Shown here piece after piece: positions 9,723 through 19,800 of a DNA stretch of 64,000 nucleotides. The stretch comes from Streptomyces sp. NBC_01210 (GTDB lineage: Bacteria; Actinomycetota; Actinomycetes; Streptomycetales; Streptomycetaceae). The stretch lies in NCBI RefSeq assembly GCF_036010325.1, contig NZ_CP108549.1, positions 1,798,001-1,862,000 of the forward strand, written 5' to 3'. Under the pieces are notes generated by a model. That model searched no databases and was not told the DNA's origin. It was given only the letters and a program-made list of their open reading frames with translations. Position numbers and translations under genes: made by a program. How positions within the stretch are numbered: the first letter of the stretch is position 1; every line of letters begins with the position of its first letter.

Positions 9723-10610
9723 TCAGCCCTTGTTGGGGCCTTCGTAGTCATCGCCGTAGGCACCCTTGGCGGGGCGACGGCGGCGCATCGGGGGCTCCAC
9801 ACCGTCGGCGAGACGGCGGGCGGTGACGAGGAAGCCGGTGTGGCCGATCATCCGGTGGTCCGGGCGGACGGCCAGTCCTTCGACATGCCAGTTGCGGATC
9901 ATCGACTCCCAGGGCTGCGGCTCGGCGAAGCATCCGATCTCACGGATGGACTCGACGGTGCGCGCGAGCTGGGTGGTGGTCGCGACGTAGCAGCAGAGGA
10001 TGCCGCCGGGGACGAGCGCCTTGGAGACGGCCTCCAGGCACTCCCAGGGGGCGAGCATGTCCAGGATGACGCGGTCGACGTCGGCGTCGGTCAGGTTGTC
10101 CTGGAGGTCGCCGACGGTGAGCTGCCAGGCAGGGTGCGGGCCGCCGAAGTAGCGCTCCACATTCTGCTGGGCGATCTCGGCGAAGTCCTCGCGGCGCTCG
10201 TAGGAGTGCAGCATGCCGTGGTCGCCGATGGCGCGCAGCAGGAAGGCACTGAGCGAGCCGGAGCCCACCCCAGCCTCGACGACGCGAGCGCCGGCGAAGA
10301 TGTCGGCGAAGGCCAGGATCTGCCCCGCGTCCTTGGGGTAGACCACGGCGGCGCCGCGGGGCATGGACAGGACATAGTCGGGGAGCAGGGGGCGCAGCGC
10401 GAGGTAGGCGACGTTTCCCGTGGTACGGACAACACTGCCCTCGGGAGCCCCGATCAGCTCGTCGTGCGGGAAGGAACCCTTGTGGGTGTGGAAATTCTTC
10501 CCGGCCTCGAGCGTGAACGTGTAGTGGCGTCCCTTGGGGTCGGTGAGCTGGACCTGGTCCCCGACCTTGAAGGGCCCGCGTCGGCGGGCGGCACCGGTCG
10601 GTTCGGACAT
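9723..10610 (-). CDS. trmI: tRNA (adenine-58-N1)-methyltransferase TrmI
   Basis: Class I SAM-dependent methyltransferase that forms m1A at position 58 in the T-loop of tRNA and acts as a tetramer. The N-terminal small beta domain (~14-60, FKVGDQVQLTDPKGRHYTF) is followed by the Rossmann domain, with the SAM-binding loop VVEAGVGSGSLSAFLLRAIG at ~108-127 and the D-containing motif VILDMLAPWECLE. The length of 295 residues is typical. The C-terminus is basic. From memory it also neighbours the proteasome ATPase region in mycobacteria. Upstream is a 365-bp spacer, then a metalloprotease on the same strand. Confidence 0.93.
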   Translation of the reverse strand: MSEPTGAARRRGPFKVGDQVQLTDPKGRHYTFTLEAGKNFHTHKGSFPHDELIGAPEGSVVRTTGNVAYLALRPLLPDYVLSMPRGAAVVYPKDAGQILAFADIFAGARVVEAGVGSGSLSAFLLRAIGDHGMLHSYERREDFAEIAQQNVERYFGGPHPAWQLTVGDLQDNLTDADVDRVILDMLAPWECLEAVSKALVPGGILCCYVATTTQLARTVESIREIGCFAEPQPWESMIRNWHVEGLAVRPDHRMIGHTGFLVTARRLADGVEPPMRRRRPAKGAYGDDYEGPNKG

Positions 10611-10975
10611 GTGAACAGCCTACCGGGCCGAGCCGGGCCCCGATGACCACGTGAAGCCTGCCGGACGGCCTCGCCCTGGCGAGCCCGGGCGCGGTTCCTG
10701 GCCCCTGGGACCCTGCCCCGGCCGCGCGGCCCGTGGTTCCTGGCGACCCCACCCCGGCCGCCTGGCGAGTGAGCCGAGCCCGTGGGCCTGGCCCGCCCCG
10801 AGCGCTCCCTGAGCGCTCACCTCTGCGGCGAGTGAGCCGAAGGGGGCGCGCGGGTGTCGAAAGGGAGCGCGCGCGGAGGCCGCGAGGAACGAGCGGTCGA
10901 GCACGGTGGACCGTCGACAGACGCTAAAGGCGCCCCGGAGGCGAACCGAGCCTCCGAGAAGGGGAGAACCGAGCT
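10611..10975. other. GC-rich intergenic spacer
   Basis: 365 bp between the metalloprotease and trmI, both on the minus strand. It is very G+C-rich and holds a 13-bp direct repeat (GCGAGTGAGCCGA, near 10765 and 10828) and short inverted repeats (GAGCGCTC near 10800-10817). Open frames here have no codon logic or family similarity. No RNA gene or promoter can be supported. Confidence 0.5.
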
Positions 10976-12226
10976 CTAAGAAGACGCAGGCCGGGCCATG
11001 GCGGCGACGAAGGCGCGCTCGACATCTGCCGTGGACAGGACGCCGTAGATCTCGCCCGTCTCCTCGACCACCAGGTACTCCGTCGCCGGCGAGGCCCTGA
11101 GCCTGTCGAGGAGCGCCTCGCCGGCCAGTTCGGCCGAGACTTTCATGCCCTCGGTGAGTTCCTGTGCGAGGCCGCTGACGGCGACCCAGGGGCGGCGGTG
11201 TTCGGGGACTCCGACGATGGCTGTCTCGCGGACCAGGGCCTTCGGGTCGCCATGGCCGTCGACGACGACCAGTGCGCGGGCGCCGGCCTCGTTGGCGCGG
11301 CGCAGGGCCTCGGAGAGCGGGGTGTCGGACTCGACAGGAACGGCGCGCCTGGTGAGCGTACGGGCCTCGAGCTCCGGGAGGTGTTCACGCAGCCGCGCCA
11401 TCCGCAGGCTGTTGCCGGCCCCGGTCCAGATGATCGCGGCGAGGATCGCGGCGAGCAGCGCGTCGGTGACGGTCTCCATGCCGCCGATGTCCTCGGTGGC
11501 ATTGCCGAGCGCTCCGGTGTGGGTGAGGAGCGGCAGGCCGATGAGGACGGTGACGGCCAGCGCCCGGCCGACCCAGGCGGCGGCGATCGTGCCCGACATC
11601 GGCTTGCCGGTGATCTTCCAGACGACGGCGCGCAGCATCCGGCCGCCGTCCAGCGGCAGGCCGGGCAGCAGGTTGAACGCGGCGACGATGAGGTTGGAGA
11701 TCATCAGGCCGGCGAGCAGCACACCGGGGACGGTGCCCGGCTCGACGGCCTTCACCCCCAGATAGAAGACGCCGGACAGGACGAGGGAGAGCAGCGGCCC
11801 GACGAAGGCGAGGATGAACTCCCGGCCCGGGGTCTCGGAGTCCTTCTCGATCTCCGAGACGCCGCCGAAGAACTGGAGCTGGATGCGGCGCACCGGCAGT
11901 TTGAAGCGCAGCGCGGCGATCGTGTGCGCCAGTTCGTGGACGAGTACGGAGGCGTAGAAGGCGACCGCGAAGAAGAGGGAGACGAGATAGCGGACGCCGC
12001 CGAGTTCGGGGAGCACCCGGTCGAGCTGGCCGCCGAACACCCAGGTGATGAGGGCGGCGACGATGAACCAGCTGGGGGCGACGTAGACAGGCACCCCGAA
12101 GGGACGGCCCATGAGGATTCCGCCGCCGGGGCCGTCGGAGCGCCGCGGCTTGGCTCCGCCGGGGTTCCCTCCCCCCGTTCCGGACTGCGGCCTCTCGCGA
12201 TCACCGCTCGTGTCGTCCTCGTTCAC
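10976..12226 (-). CDS. Site-2-type intramembrane metalloprotease with CBS domains
   Basis: M50-family protease similar to mycobacterial Rip3-type proteins. It cleaves substrates within or next to the membrane. The ~40 N-terminal residues are hydrophilic. Membrane segments follow, with the zinc site HELAH (His97, Glu98, His101) in one and GLPLDGGR (Asp193, third ligand) in another. The C-terminal ~150 residues hold two CBS-like repeats (AVPVESDTPLSEALRRA; YLVVEETGEIYGVLSTADVE), probably ligand-sensing. The length of 416 residues is normal. The GTG start follows AAGGGAACCC. Divergent from the nuclease gene. The substrate is unknown. Confidence 0.9.
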   Translation of the reverse strand: MNEDDTSGDRERPQSGTGGGNPGGAKPRRSDGPGGGILMGRPFGVPVYVAPSWFIVAALITWVFGGQLDRVLPELGGVRYLVSLFFAVAFYASVLVHELAHTIAALRFKLPVRRIQLQFFGGVSEIEKDSETPGREFILAFVGPLLSLVLSGVFYLGVKAVEPGTVPGVLLAGLMISNLIVAAFNLLPGLPLDGGRMLRAVVWKITGKPMSGTIAAAWVGRALAVTVLIGLPLLTHTGALGNATEDIGGMETVTDALLAAILAAIIWTGAGNSLRMARLREHLPELEARTLTRRAVPVESDTPLSEALRRANEAGARALVVVDGHGDPKALVRETAIVGVPEHRRPWVAVSGLAQELTEGMKVSAELAGEALLDRLRASPATEYLVVEETGEIYGVLSTADVERAFVAAMARPASS

Positions 12227-12272
12227 GGGTTCCCTTCGTTGCGGAGTACGTCGCTCGCTCGGTCATCTCGGT

Positions 12273-12298
12273 CATCTCGATCATGCATCTCGATCATG
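12273..12298. repeat. 13-bp perfect tandem duplication
   Basis: CATCTCGATCATG occurs twice with no gap, preceded by two looser copies of the CTCGGTCAT type (12258-12276). It lies in the spacer between the divergent metalloprotease and nuclease genes, ~50-95 bp from either start, so it could be regulatory or a replication-slippage product. Confidence 0.6.
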
Positions 12299-12352
12299 CA
12301 GTGCGCAGCGTCTGACGTCGATGGTATTCCGCTCGCTGTCAGTGGCGGGCCG

Positions 12353-12358
12353 TAGGGT
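12353..12358 (+). promoter_or_regulatory. Probable -10 box of a leaderless gene
   Basis: TAGGGT ends 7 bp before the nuclease ATG at 12366, and no ribosome site precedes that ATG. This spacing fits a transcript starting at the ATG itself. Confidence 0.45.
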
Positions 12359-12365
12359 CTGAGTC

Positions 12366-13226
12366 ATGAGTACGAGCCAGCAGCCCACATCGCTGTCGCC
12401 GTCGCGGGCGAGCGACTTCATGCAGTGCCCCCTGCTGTACCGGTTTCGGGTGATCGACAGGCTGCCGGAGAAGCCCAGTGAGGCAGCTACCCGCGGCACG
12501 TTGGTCCACGCGGTGCTGGAGCGGCTCTTCGACGCCCCGGCGGCTGAGCGTACGGCTCCGCGCGCCAAGGCGCTGATCCCGGGCCAGTGGGACCGGCTGC
12601 TCGAGACAAAGCCGGAGCTCGGTGAGCTGTTCGCCGAGGATGCCGACGGCGTGCGGCTGGCGGGCTGGCTGGGCGAGGCGGAACGGCTGGTCGAGCGGTG
12701 GTTCTCGCTGGAGGACCCGACCCGGCTCGAGCCCGCCGAGCGGGAGATGTTCGTCGAGACGGAGCTGGAGTCGGGGCTGCGGCTGCGCGGCGTCATCGAC
12801 CGGGTCGATGTCGCGCCCACCGGCGAGGTGCGGATCGTCGACTACAAGACGGGCAAGGCCCCGCGTCCTGAGTACAGCGAGGGCGCGCTGTTCCAGATGA
12901 AGTTCTACGCCCTGGTGATCTGGAGGCTGAAGGACGTGGTGCCGCGTCGGCTGCAGCTCGTTTATCTGGGCAGCGGCGATGTGCTGACGTACGACCCGGT
13001 CCCGGCGGACCTGGAGCGTATGGAGCGCAAGCTGCTGGCGCTCTGGGACGCGATCAAGCAGGCGACCGAGACGGGCGACTGGCGGCCGCGGCCGACCAAG
13101 CTGTGCGGGTGGTGCGACCACCAGGAAGTCTGTCCGGAATTCGGCGGCACTCCCCCGGTTTATCCGCTGAGCATTTCCCCGACCGTATCGGCGGAGGATG
13201 GCCAGGGCAGAATGGGCCCGGTCTAA
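12366..13226 (+). CDS. RecB-family (PD-(D/E)XK) nuclease with Fe-S Cys motif
   Basis: Single-domain nuclease related to the C-terminal domains of RecB/AddB and to Cas4, acting on DNA. The catalytic core shows LRLRGVIDRVD and VRIVDYKTGKAP (Asp and Lys of the D-X-K motif, near residue 160) and a Gln-containing motif IV (FQMKFYALVI). One Cys near the N-terminus (Cys21) and three near the end (Cys247, Cys250, Cys256) are spaced as in AddB/Cas4 4Fe-4S nucleases. The length is 286 residues. No cas genes are nearby. The start is probably leaderless. It is followed by the response regulator after 14 bp and may be co-transcribed with it. Confidence 0.9.
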   Translation: MSTSQQPTSLSPSRASDFMQCPLLYRFRVIDRLPEKPSEAATRGTLVHAVLERLFDAPAAERTAPRAKALIPGQWDRLLETKPELGELFAEDADGVRLAGWLGEAERLVERWFSLEDPTRLEPAEREMFVETELESGLRLRGVIDRVDVAPTGEVRIVDYKTGKAPRPEYSEGALFQMKFYALVIWRLKDVVPRRLQLVYLGSGDVLTYDPVPADLERMERKLLALWDAIKQATETGDWRPRPTKLCGWCDHQEVCPEFGGTPPVYPLSISPTVSAEDGQGRMGPV

Positions 13227-13240
13227 ACGAAGGAGTACCC

Positions 13241-13912
13241 GTGGCTATCCGCGTCCTACTGGTCGACGACCAACCGCTGCTGCGTACCGGCTTCCGGATG
13301 ATTCTGGAGGCGGAGCAGGACATCGCGGTCGTCGGCGAGGCCGGGGACGGCCTCCAGGCTCTGGACCAGGTGCGGGCGCTGCAGCCCGATGTGGTGCTGA
13401 TGGACATCCGGATGCCGCGGATGGACGGGGTCGAGGCGACCCGGCAGATCACCGGGCCCGGCCGGGACGGTCCGGCCAAGGTGCTGGTGCTGACCACCTT
13501 CGACCTCGATGAGTATGTGGTGGAGGCGCTGCGCGCCGGCGCCAGCGGCTTCCTGCTCAAGGACGCGCCCGCCGATGAGCTGGTGCAGGCGATCCGGGTG
13601 GTCGCGGCGGGCGAGGCGATGCTGGCGCCGAGCATCACCCGCAGGCTGCTCGACAAGTACGCGGACCATCTGCCGTCCGGCGACGAGCCGGCCCCCAACA
13701 CGCTGAACACGCTGACCGAGCGTGAGGTGGAGGTGCTCAAGCTCGTCGCGCGGGGCCTGTCCAACGCCGAGATCGCCGCGGACCTCTTCGTCAGCGAGAC
13801 CACCGTCAAGACACATGTGGGCCATGTCCTGACGAAGCTGAGCCTGCGCGACCGCGTACAGGCCGCGGTGTACGCGTACGAGAGCGGTCTGGTGCGCCCC
13901 GGCGCGCAGTAG
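13241..13912 (+). CDS. Orphan NarL/FixJ-type response regulator
   Basis: Two-component response regulator of 223 residues. The receiver domain (~1-120) has the phospho-acceptor Asp55 in VVLMDIRMPRMDG, plus the Thr (TTFD) and Lys (LLKDAP) switch residues. A LuxR-type helix-turn-helix follows (LTEREVEVLKLVARGLSNAE ... ETTVKTHVGHVL). The GTG at 13241 is chosen because GAAGGAG lies 5 bp before it and the receiver fold begins at once (AIRVLLVDD); longer starts overlap the nuclease gene. No histidine kinase gene is adjacent. Confidence 0.93.
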   Translation: MAIRVLLVDDQPLLRTGFRMILEAEQDIAVVGEAGDGLQALDQVRALQPDVVLMDIRMPRMDGVEATRQITGPGRDGPAKVLVLTTFDLDEYVVEALRAGASGFLLKDAPADELVQAIRVVAAGEAMLAPSITRRLLDKYADHLPSGDEPAPNTLNTLTEREVEVLKLVARGLSNAEIAADLFVSETTVKTHVGHVLTKLSLRDRVQAAVYAYESGLVRPGAQ

Positions 13913-13928
13913 GTCACCGGGGGAAGAG

Positions 13929-13962
13929 CAAGCGGCGGCGGGCTGATGCCCGCCGCCGCTTG
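13929..13962. terminator. Bidirectional hairpin terminator
   Basis: Perfect 15-bp stem (CAAGCGGCGGCGGGC with its complement) and TGAT loop, between the convergent ends of the response regulator and the binding-protein gene. Confidence 0.85.
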
Positions 13963-13983
13963 TCTATCCGGATACCGCGGGGG

Positions 13984-15579
13984 TCATGCGGTGCCGCGAC
14001 CCAGCTCCCAGAGCTGCAGGTCGGAGCTGGAGTTGAGCACCCGCTCGACGCCGGTGACACCGACGTGGGCGGCGACGTACTGCTTGCCCTGCCACAGCGG
14101 CAGCACCGGGACGTCGTTCGCGACGATGTCCTGCATCTGGGTGAAGGCCTTGGACGCGGCGGTGCGGTCCGCGGAGCGCCGCGACTGCGGGATGAGGTCG
14201 CGGACCACGGTGCTGACGTACGGGGTGTTGAGGAAGTTGCCCTTGTCCAGGAACGGGGCGATGTAGTTGTCGGGGTCCGGGAAGTCGGGGAACCAGCCCA
14301 GTCCGTAGACCGCGTAGTCACCGTGCTTCTGGGCGGGCCGGAACTTCGACCACTCGGCGCCCTCGACGGTGACGTCGAAGAGCTTGGTGGCGTTCAGCTG
14401 GTTCTTGAGCGCCTCGAACTCCTTGGCCGTACCGGCACCGTAGTGGTCGGTCGTGTAGTGGAGCTTCAGCTTCACCGGAGTGGTGATGTCGGCGGCGCTG
14501 AGGATCTCCGCGGCCTTGCTGCGGCTCGGCTCGCCGTACTTGTTGTAGAAGGAGTTGGTGTGCGCGGCGATGCTCGTCGGGATGAGCGAGTAGAGCGGCT
14601 CCGCGGTGGAGCCGTACACCTCGCCGGCGATGTGACCGCGGTCGACGACCGCCGCCATGGCCTGCCGGACCGCCTTGTTCTTCACCGACGGATCGTTGGT
14701 GTTGAAGCCGAGGTAGCGGATCTCCAGACCCGGCATCTCGGTGAGCTCGATGTCCTTCTTGGGGTTCTCGGACAGATCCTTGATCTGCTCGGGCGACATC
14801 GCGCGGGTCATGACGTCGATGTCCCCGTCCTCCAGCGCCTTGCCCATGGAGGCGGCGTCCGGGAACGACCGCAGCTCGACCTTGTCGTTGAGGAGCTTGA
14901 GGTCGCCCTGGTACTTGGGGTTCTTGGTGAAGACGACCCTGGAGATGTTCTCGCCCTTGGTCTCCGTCTTCATGGTGTACGGGCCGGAGCCGTCCACCTG
15001 GAAGCCGTCGCGGAGCTTCTTGCCCTCGTAGTGCTTCTTACTGACGATGCCGGCAGCCGGCGTCGAGAGCTTGTACGGGAAGGTCGCGTCCGGCGTGGAG
15101 AGGTGGAAGGCCACCTCGTCGCCGTTGGCCTCGATGGTGTCGATGTTCGCGAGGAGGGCGGCCGTACCGTTGTCGGCGTCGATGTCCCGCACACGCTCGA
15201 TGGAGAACTTCACATCGTCGGCGGTGATCGGGGTGCCGTCGGCGAACTGCAGCCCGCTGCGCAGCTTGCAGCGGTAGCTCTCGCTCGCGTTGTCCGTGAA
15301 GGAGCAGGACTGGGCGGCGTCGGGCACCGGCTCGCCGCCGCCGCGCGGCGCGTGCATCAGCGTCTGGATGGTCTGCCGGAGTACGTTCCAGGCGCCGGTG
15401 TCGTACGCGTAGGCCGGGTCGAGGGGCGCGGGCGCGTCCGCGGTGGCGGTGAACTGGTCCGTGGTGCCCACGACAATGGCACCACCGCCGCCGGACCCGC
15501 CGTCCGTCCCGCCGCAGGCGACGAGCACGGGCGCGAGCAGGCCGACCACGGCCGGCAGCACCAAAGTCTTACGGTTCAT
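13984..15579 (-). CDS. ABC-transporter substrate-binding lipoprotein (oligopeptide type)
   Basis: Extracytoplasmic solute-binding protein, family 5 (DppA/OppA type), 531 residues. The signal peptide is MNRKTLVLPAVVGLLAPVLV with the lipobox LVAC|GG, so it is anchored to the outer face of the membrane by Cys22. The mature part has the family signature region around TLMHAPRGGG, YRCKLRSGLQFADGTPITAD and VPVLPLWQGKQYVAAHVG. No permease or ATPase gene is adjacent, so it must share one encoded elsewhere or act in sensing. The ligand is probably a peptide but cannot be read from the sequence. Confidence 0.9.
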   Translation of the reverse strand: MNRKTLVLPAVVGLLAPVLVACGGTDGGSGGGGAIVVGTTDQFTATADAPAPLDPAYAYDTGAWNVLRQTIQTLMHAPRGGGEPVPDAAQSCSFTDNASESYRCKLRSGLQFADGTPITADDVKFSIERVRDIDADNGTAALLANIDTIEANGDEVAFHLSTPDATFPYKLSTPAAGIVSKKHYEGKKLRDGFQVDGSGPYTMKTETKGENISRVVFTKNPKYQGDLKLLNDKVELRSFPDAASMGKALEDGDIDVMTRAMSPEQIKDLSENPKKDIELTEMPGLEIRYLGFNTNDPSVKNKAVRQAMAAVVDRGHIAGEVYGSTAEPLYSLIPTSIAAHTNSFYNKYGEPSRSKAAEILSAADITTPVKLKLHYTTDHYGAGTAKEFEALKNQLNATKLFDVTVEGAEWSKFRPAQKHGDYAVYGLGWFPDFPDPDNYIAPFLDKGNFLNTPYVSTVVRDLIPQSRRSADRTAASKAFTQMQDIVANDVPVLPLWQGKQYVAAHVGVTGVERVLNSSSDLQLWELGRGTA

Positions 15580-16081
15580 CCTGGACGTACTCCCTCATCC
15601 GGCACTGGGATACAGCGATGTTTACGGGACACTCCGCCGCGACCGCCCGTTCGGGGCGGTGCGATCTGGCCGGGGAACAGAACGATCAGTTCTGTGTTCG
15701 CGTCGGCTTGATGGCCGCCGGGGCACATCGATGATGCGGCGAAGTTCTCGCGATGAGATTAGTCGGCAACGCCAGGAAAGCTTGACCGCGCCTGAGTTGG
15801 AGCGTATTCGCTCAGTGATCAGTTATGCCTGTGAGTGGATGATCGCGCCACGGAATGATTCGTACACCACTCCATCAATACGGACAGAACGGTGGGACCG
15901 ACCCGCCCTGGACGGGCACGGAACGGTCTGGACCTATCCCTTCAATGCCACCGAGCGTGACGAACGTCACGCGGCGAAACCCCTTACAGGACGCCGGAAA
16001 GCAGTTGCTCATGTCACGGAAAATGAGCGATCCGGTGCCTAGAGTTTCCCGTGTATTCAAGAAACACGGACAGTACGCGCA
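15580..16081. other. 502-bp intergenic region, comparatively A+T-rich
   Basis: Lies upstream of the binding-protein gene and downstream of the HAD gene. Base composition is clearly more A+T-rich than the neighbours, and no open frame has convincing codon use. A short palindrome, GCGTGAC-GAAC-GTCACGC (15955-15972), resembles a regulator site. The segment probably contains the promoter and control sites of the binding-protein gene, but no box can be fixed. Confidence 0.4.
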
Positions 16082-16783
16082 TCAGTTCATTGTGGTGATG
16101 AGAGTCCGCAGAAAAACAAGGTCGACTTCTTCGAGCGAGCGTACGACCACCCGGCCGTCGGCGGGCGCGATCGGCGCCACGGACGGCACGGCCACCACTC
16201 GGCAGCCCGCAGCCTCGGCGGCCGCCACACCCGTCGCCGTGTCCTCGATGACGGCGCATCTCGCCGGCTCGGCGCCCAGCCCCTGGGCGGCGAGCAGATA
16301 GGGATCGGGGTGCGGCTTCGTACGCGCCACCTCGTCACCCGCGACGGAGAGCGCGAAGTGCTGGGGGCCGAGCGAGGCAAGGATCCGGTCGATGATGCGG
16401 CGGTGGGAGGCGGAGACCAGCGCGGTGGGCACATTGTGCCTGGCGAGCTCGGCGAGCAGCCGGGCGGCGCCGGGCATCAGCGGCACACCGCGACCGATGC
16501 GAGCCTCGAAGCGATCGTTGAGCAGCACGGTCAGCTCGGCGAGCGTGATGTCCGCGCCGGTGGCCTCGATGAGATACCCGGCGCTGCGCGTCATGGGGCC
16601 ACCGACCACCACGTCCTTCCACGCCTCGTCGAGTCGATGGCCGAGATCGGCGAAGACCTCCACCTCCGCGTCCCACCAGAAGCCTTCGGTGTCCACGAGG
16701 GTGCCGTCCATGTCGAGAAAGACGGCCTGAAGGGCAGAGCCTTCGGCCGAACGGGTCAAGGACGCGGGGACCGTACTGGTCAT
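16082..16783 (-). CDS. HAD-superfamily phosphatase (beta-phosphoglucomutase-like)
   Basis: Haloacid dehalogenase-type hydrolase with an alpha-helical cap. Motif I is LDMDGTLVDTEG (nucleophile Asp and acid/base Asp), motif II is ALVSASH, the Lys motif is RTKPHPDPYLLAA and motif III is CAVIEDTATGVAAAEAAG. These are the marks of the sugar-phosphate phosphatase/phosphomutase group (GPH/PGMB type), and the substrate is probably a small phosphorylated sugar. The ATG at 16783 (233 residues) is taken; an in-frame upstream start at 16798 adds five residues. It lies downstream of metH but is separated from it by a strong hairpin. Confidence 0.88.
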   Translation of the reverse strand: MTSTVPASLTRSAEGSALQAVFLDMDGTLVDTEGFWWDAEVEVFADLGHRLDEAWKDVVVGGPMTRSAGYLIEATGADITLAELTVLLNDRFEARIGRGVPLMPGAARLLAELARHNVPTALVSASHRRIIDRILASLGPQHFALSVAGDEVARTKPHPDPYLLAAQGLGAEPARCAVIEDTATGVAAAEAAGCRVVAVPSVAPIAPADGRVVVRSLEEVDLVFLRTLITTMN

Positions 16784-16809
16784 CCGGCACACCTCCACTA
16801 GGGACGAGA

Positions 16810-16847
16810 AGGCCGGTCGCCTTCCCAGCTGGGAAGGCGACCGGCCT
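16810..16847. terminator. Hairpin terminator of metH
   Basis: Perfect 17-bp stem (AGGCCGGTCGCCTTCCC with its complement) and AGCT loop, ~30 bp after the metH stop and just before the HAD gene. Confidence 0.85.
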
Positions 16848-16879
16848 GCACTGGACCGACCAGTGTACGACTTGGCCGA

Positions 16880-19800
16880 CTAACGTGCGTTGAAGTACTT
16901 GGCTTCGGGGTGGTGGATGACGATGGCGTCGGTGGACTGTTCCGGGTGGAGCTGGAATTCCTCGGACAGCTGGACACCGATCCGCTCGGGCTCCAGCAGG
17001 GTCGCGATCTTCGCGCGGTCCTCCAGATCCGGGCAGGCGCCGTAGCCGAGCGAGAAACGGGCGCCCCGGTACTTCAGCGCGAACATGTCTTCCACATCGG
17101 CGGGGTCCTCGCCGGCGAAACCGAGCTCCGCACGGACCCGGGCGTGCCAGTATTCGGCCAGTGCCTCGGCCAGCTGCACGGACAGGCCGTGCAGTTCGAG
17201 GTAGTCACGGTAGGAGTCGGACGCGAAGAGTTCGGCGGTCGCCTCACCGATCCTGGAGCCGACGGTGACGACCTGCAGACCCACCACGTCCCTCTCGCCG
17301 GACTCCTCGGGACGGAAGAAGTCCGCCAGACACAGCCGGCGGCCACGGCGCTGACGCGGGAAGGAGAACCGGGTCCGCTCGGAACCGTCCTCGTTCAGCA
17401 GGATCAGATCATCGCCCTTGGACACGCAGGGGAAGTAGCCGTAGACCACGGCCGCCTCCAGCAGGTTGCGGGTGTGCAGCTGGTCCAGCCAGCCCCGCAG
17501 CCGCGGCCGGCCCTCGGACTCCACCAGCTCGTCGTAGGTCGGGCCATCGCCGGTACGGGCCTGCTTCAGCCCCCACTGGCCCTTGAACAGCGCGCCTTCG
17601 TCCAGCCAGGACGCGTACTCCTTCAGCTGGATGCCCTTGATCACCCGCGTGCCCCAGAACGGCGGGGCGGGGACCGGGTTGTCGACGGCCACATCGGAGC
17701 GGACCGCACCCTCCTCGGGGCGTTCCTCGATCACCGCGTTCGTGGTGGCCCGCACCCGGCGCTGCTTGAGTTCGGGCAGGACGGCCCCGGGGATGCCGCG
17801 CTTGATGCCGATGAGGGCGTCCATCAGCCGCAGCCCCTCGAACGCATCACGCGCGTAGCGGACTTCGCCCTCGTAGATCTCGTGCAGATCCTGTTCGACA
17901 TAGGCGCGGGTCAGGGCGGCGCCGCCGAGGATGACGGGGTAGTCGGCAGCCAGCTTGCGCTGGTTGAGTTCCTGCAGGTTCTCCTTCATGATCACCGTGG
18001 ACTTCACCAGCAGCCCCGACATGCCGATCACATCGGCCCGGTGCTCCTCCGCGGCCTCCAGGATCGCCGAGACCGGCTGCTTGATCCCCAGGTTGACCAC
18101 GTTGTAGCCGTTGTTGGACAGGATGATGTCGACGAGGTTCTTGCCGATGTCATGGACGTCCCCGCGGACCGTGGCCAGCACGATCGTGCCCTTGCCGTCC
18201 GCGTCCGACTTCTCCATGTGCGGCTCGAGATACGCCACCGCGTTCTTCATCACCTCGGCCGACTGCAACACGAACGGCAGCTGCATCTGACCCGAGCCGA
18301 ACAGCTCACCGACCACCTTCATGCCGTCCAGCAGCGTGTCGTTGACGATCTCCAGCGCCGGACGCGTGACCAGCGCCTCATCCAGGTCCGCCTCCAGGCC
18401 GTTCTTCTCACCATCGATGATGCGGCGCTTGAGCCGCTCCTCCAGCGGCAGCGCAAGCAGCTCCTCGGCCTTGCCCGCCTTCATCGACTTCATATTGACG
18501 CCCTCGAACAGCTCCATGAGCCTCTGCAGGGGGTCATAGCCCTCGGCACGCCGGTCGTAGATCAGATCCAGCGCGACCTGGACCTCCTCCTCCTTCAGCC
18601 GGGCGATCGGCAGGATCTTCGACGCATGCACGATCGCCGAATCCAGACCCGCCTTCACACACTCGTCCAGGAACACCGAGTTCAGCACCACACGGGCCGC
18701 CGGATTCAGCCCGAACGAAATATTCGACAGACCCAGCGTCGTCTGCACCTCGGGATGACGCCGCTTCAGCTCACCAATGGCCCCGATCGTGGCAATGCCG
18801 TCCTTACGGGACTCCTCCTGACCCGTGCAGATCGTGAACGTCAACGTGTCGATGAGAATGTCCGACTCCAGCACACCCCAGTTACCGGTCAGATCCTCAA
18901 TGAGCCGCTCCGCGACCTGGACCTTGTGCTCGACCGTACGGGCCTGGCCCTCCTCATCGATGGTCAGCGCGATCAACGCGGCACCATGCTCCCGGGCCAG
19001 CGCGGTGACCCTCGCGAACCGCGACTCGGGCCCGTCACCGTCCTCATAGTTGACGGAGTTGATGACCGCACGGCCACCCAGCTTCTCCAACCCCGCCCGC
19101 AGCACATCCAGTTCCGTCGAGTCCAGCACGACCGGCAGCGTGGACGCGGTCGCGAACCGGCCCGCCAGCTCCTCCATGTCCGCCACACCATCACGCCCGA
19201 CATAGTCCACACACAGATCCAGCATGTGCGCACCCTCACGGATCTGATCCCGCGCGATCTCGACACAGTCGTCCCAGCGGCCCTCCAGCATCGCCTCACG
19301 GAACTTCTTGCTGCCGTTGGCGTTCGTCCGCTCACCGATCGCCATATACGCCGTGTCCTGACGGAACGGCACCGTCTGATACAACGACGCGGCACCCGGC
19401 TCCGGACGCGGCTCACGCCGCGTGGGCACCAGATCCCGCACCCGCTCCACAACCTGACGCAAATGCTCCGGCGTCGTACCGCAGCACCCACCCACCAGCG
19501 ACAGCCCGTATTCGCGTACGAACGTCTCCTGCGCATCCGCCAGCTCACCCGCCGACAGCGGATAGTGCGCACCGTTCCTGCCCAGCACCGGCAGACCCGC
19601 ATTGGGCATGCACGACAGCGGGATCCGCGAGTGCCGGGCCAGATAACGCAGATGCTCACTCATCTCCGCCGGACCCGTCGCGCAGTTCAACCCGATCATG
19701 TCGATACCCAGCGGCTCCAGCGCCGTCAGCGCCGCACCGATCTCCGAACCCAGCAGCATCGTCCCGGTCGTCTCCACCGTCACCGAGCAGATGACCGGAA

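Noticed and set aside
10620..10904. Small minus-strand open frame between the metalloprotease and trmI
   Set aside because: Low-complexity Arg/Gly/Pro composition, no ribosome site and no motif.
12366..13226. Cas4-like Fe-S nuclease as part of a CRISPR system
   Set aside because: No cas1, cas2 or repeat array is in the window; the protein fits the general RecB-like family.
15443..16301. Open frames in the region 15580-16081
   Set aside because: They overlap the binding-protein and HAD genes in other frames, have poor codon use and lack motifs.
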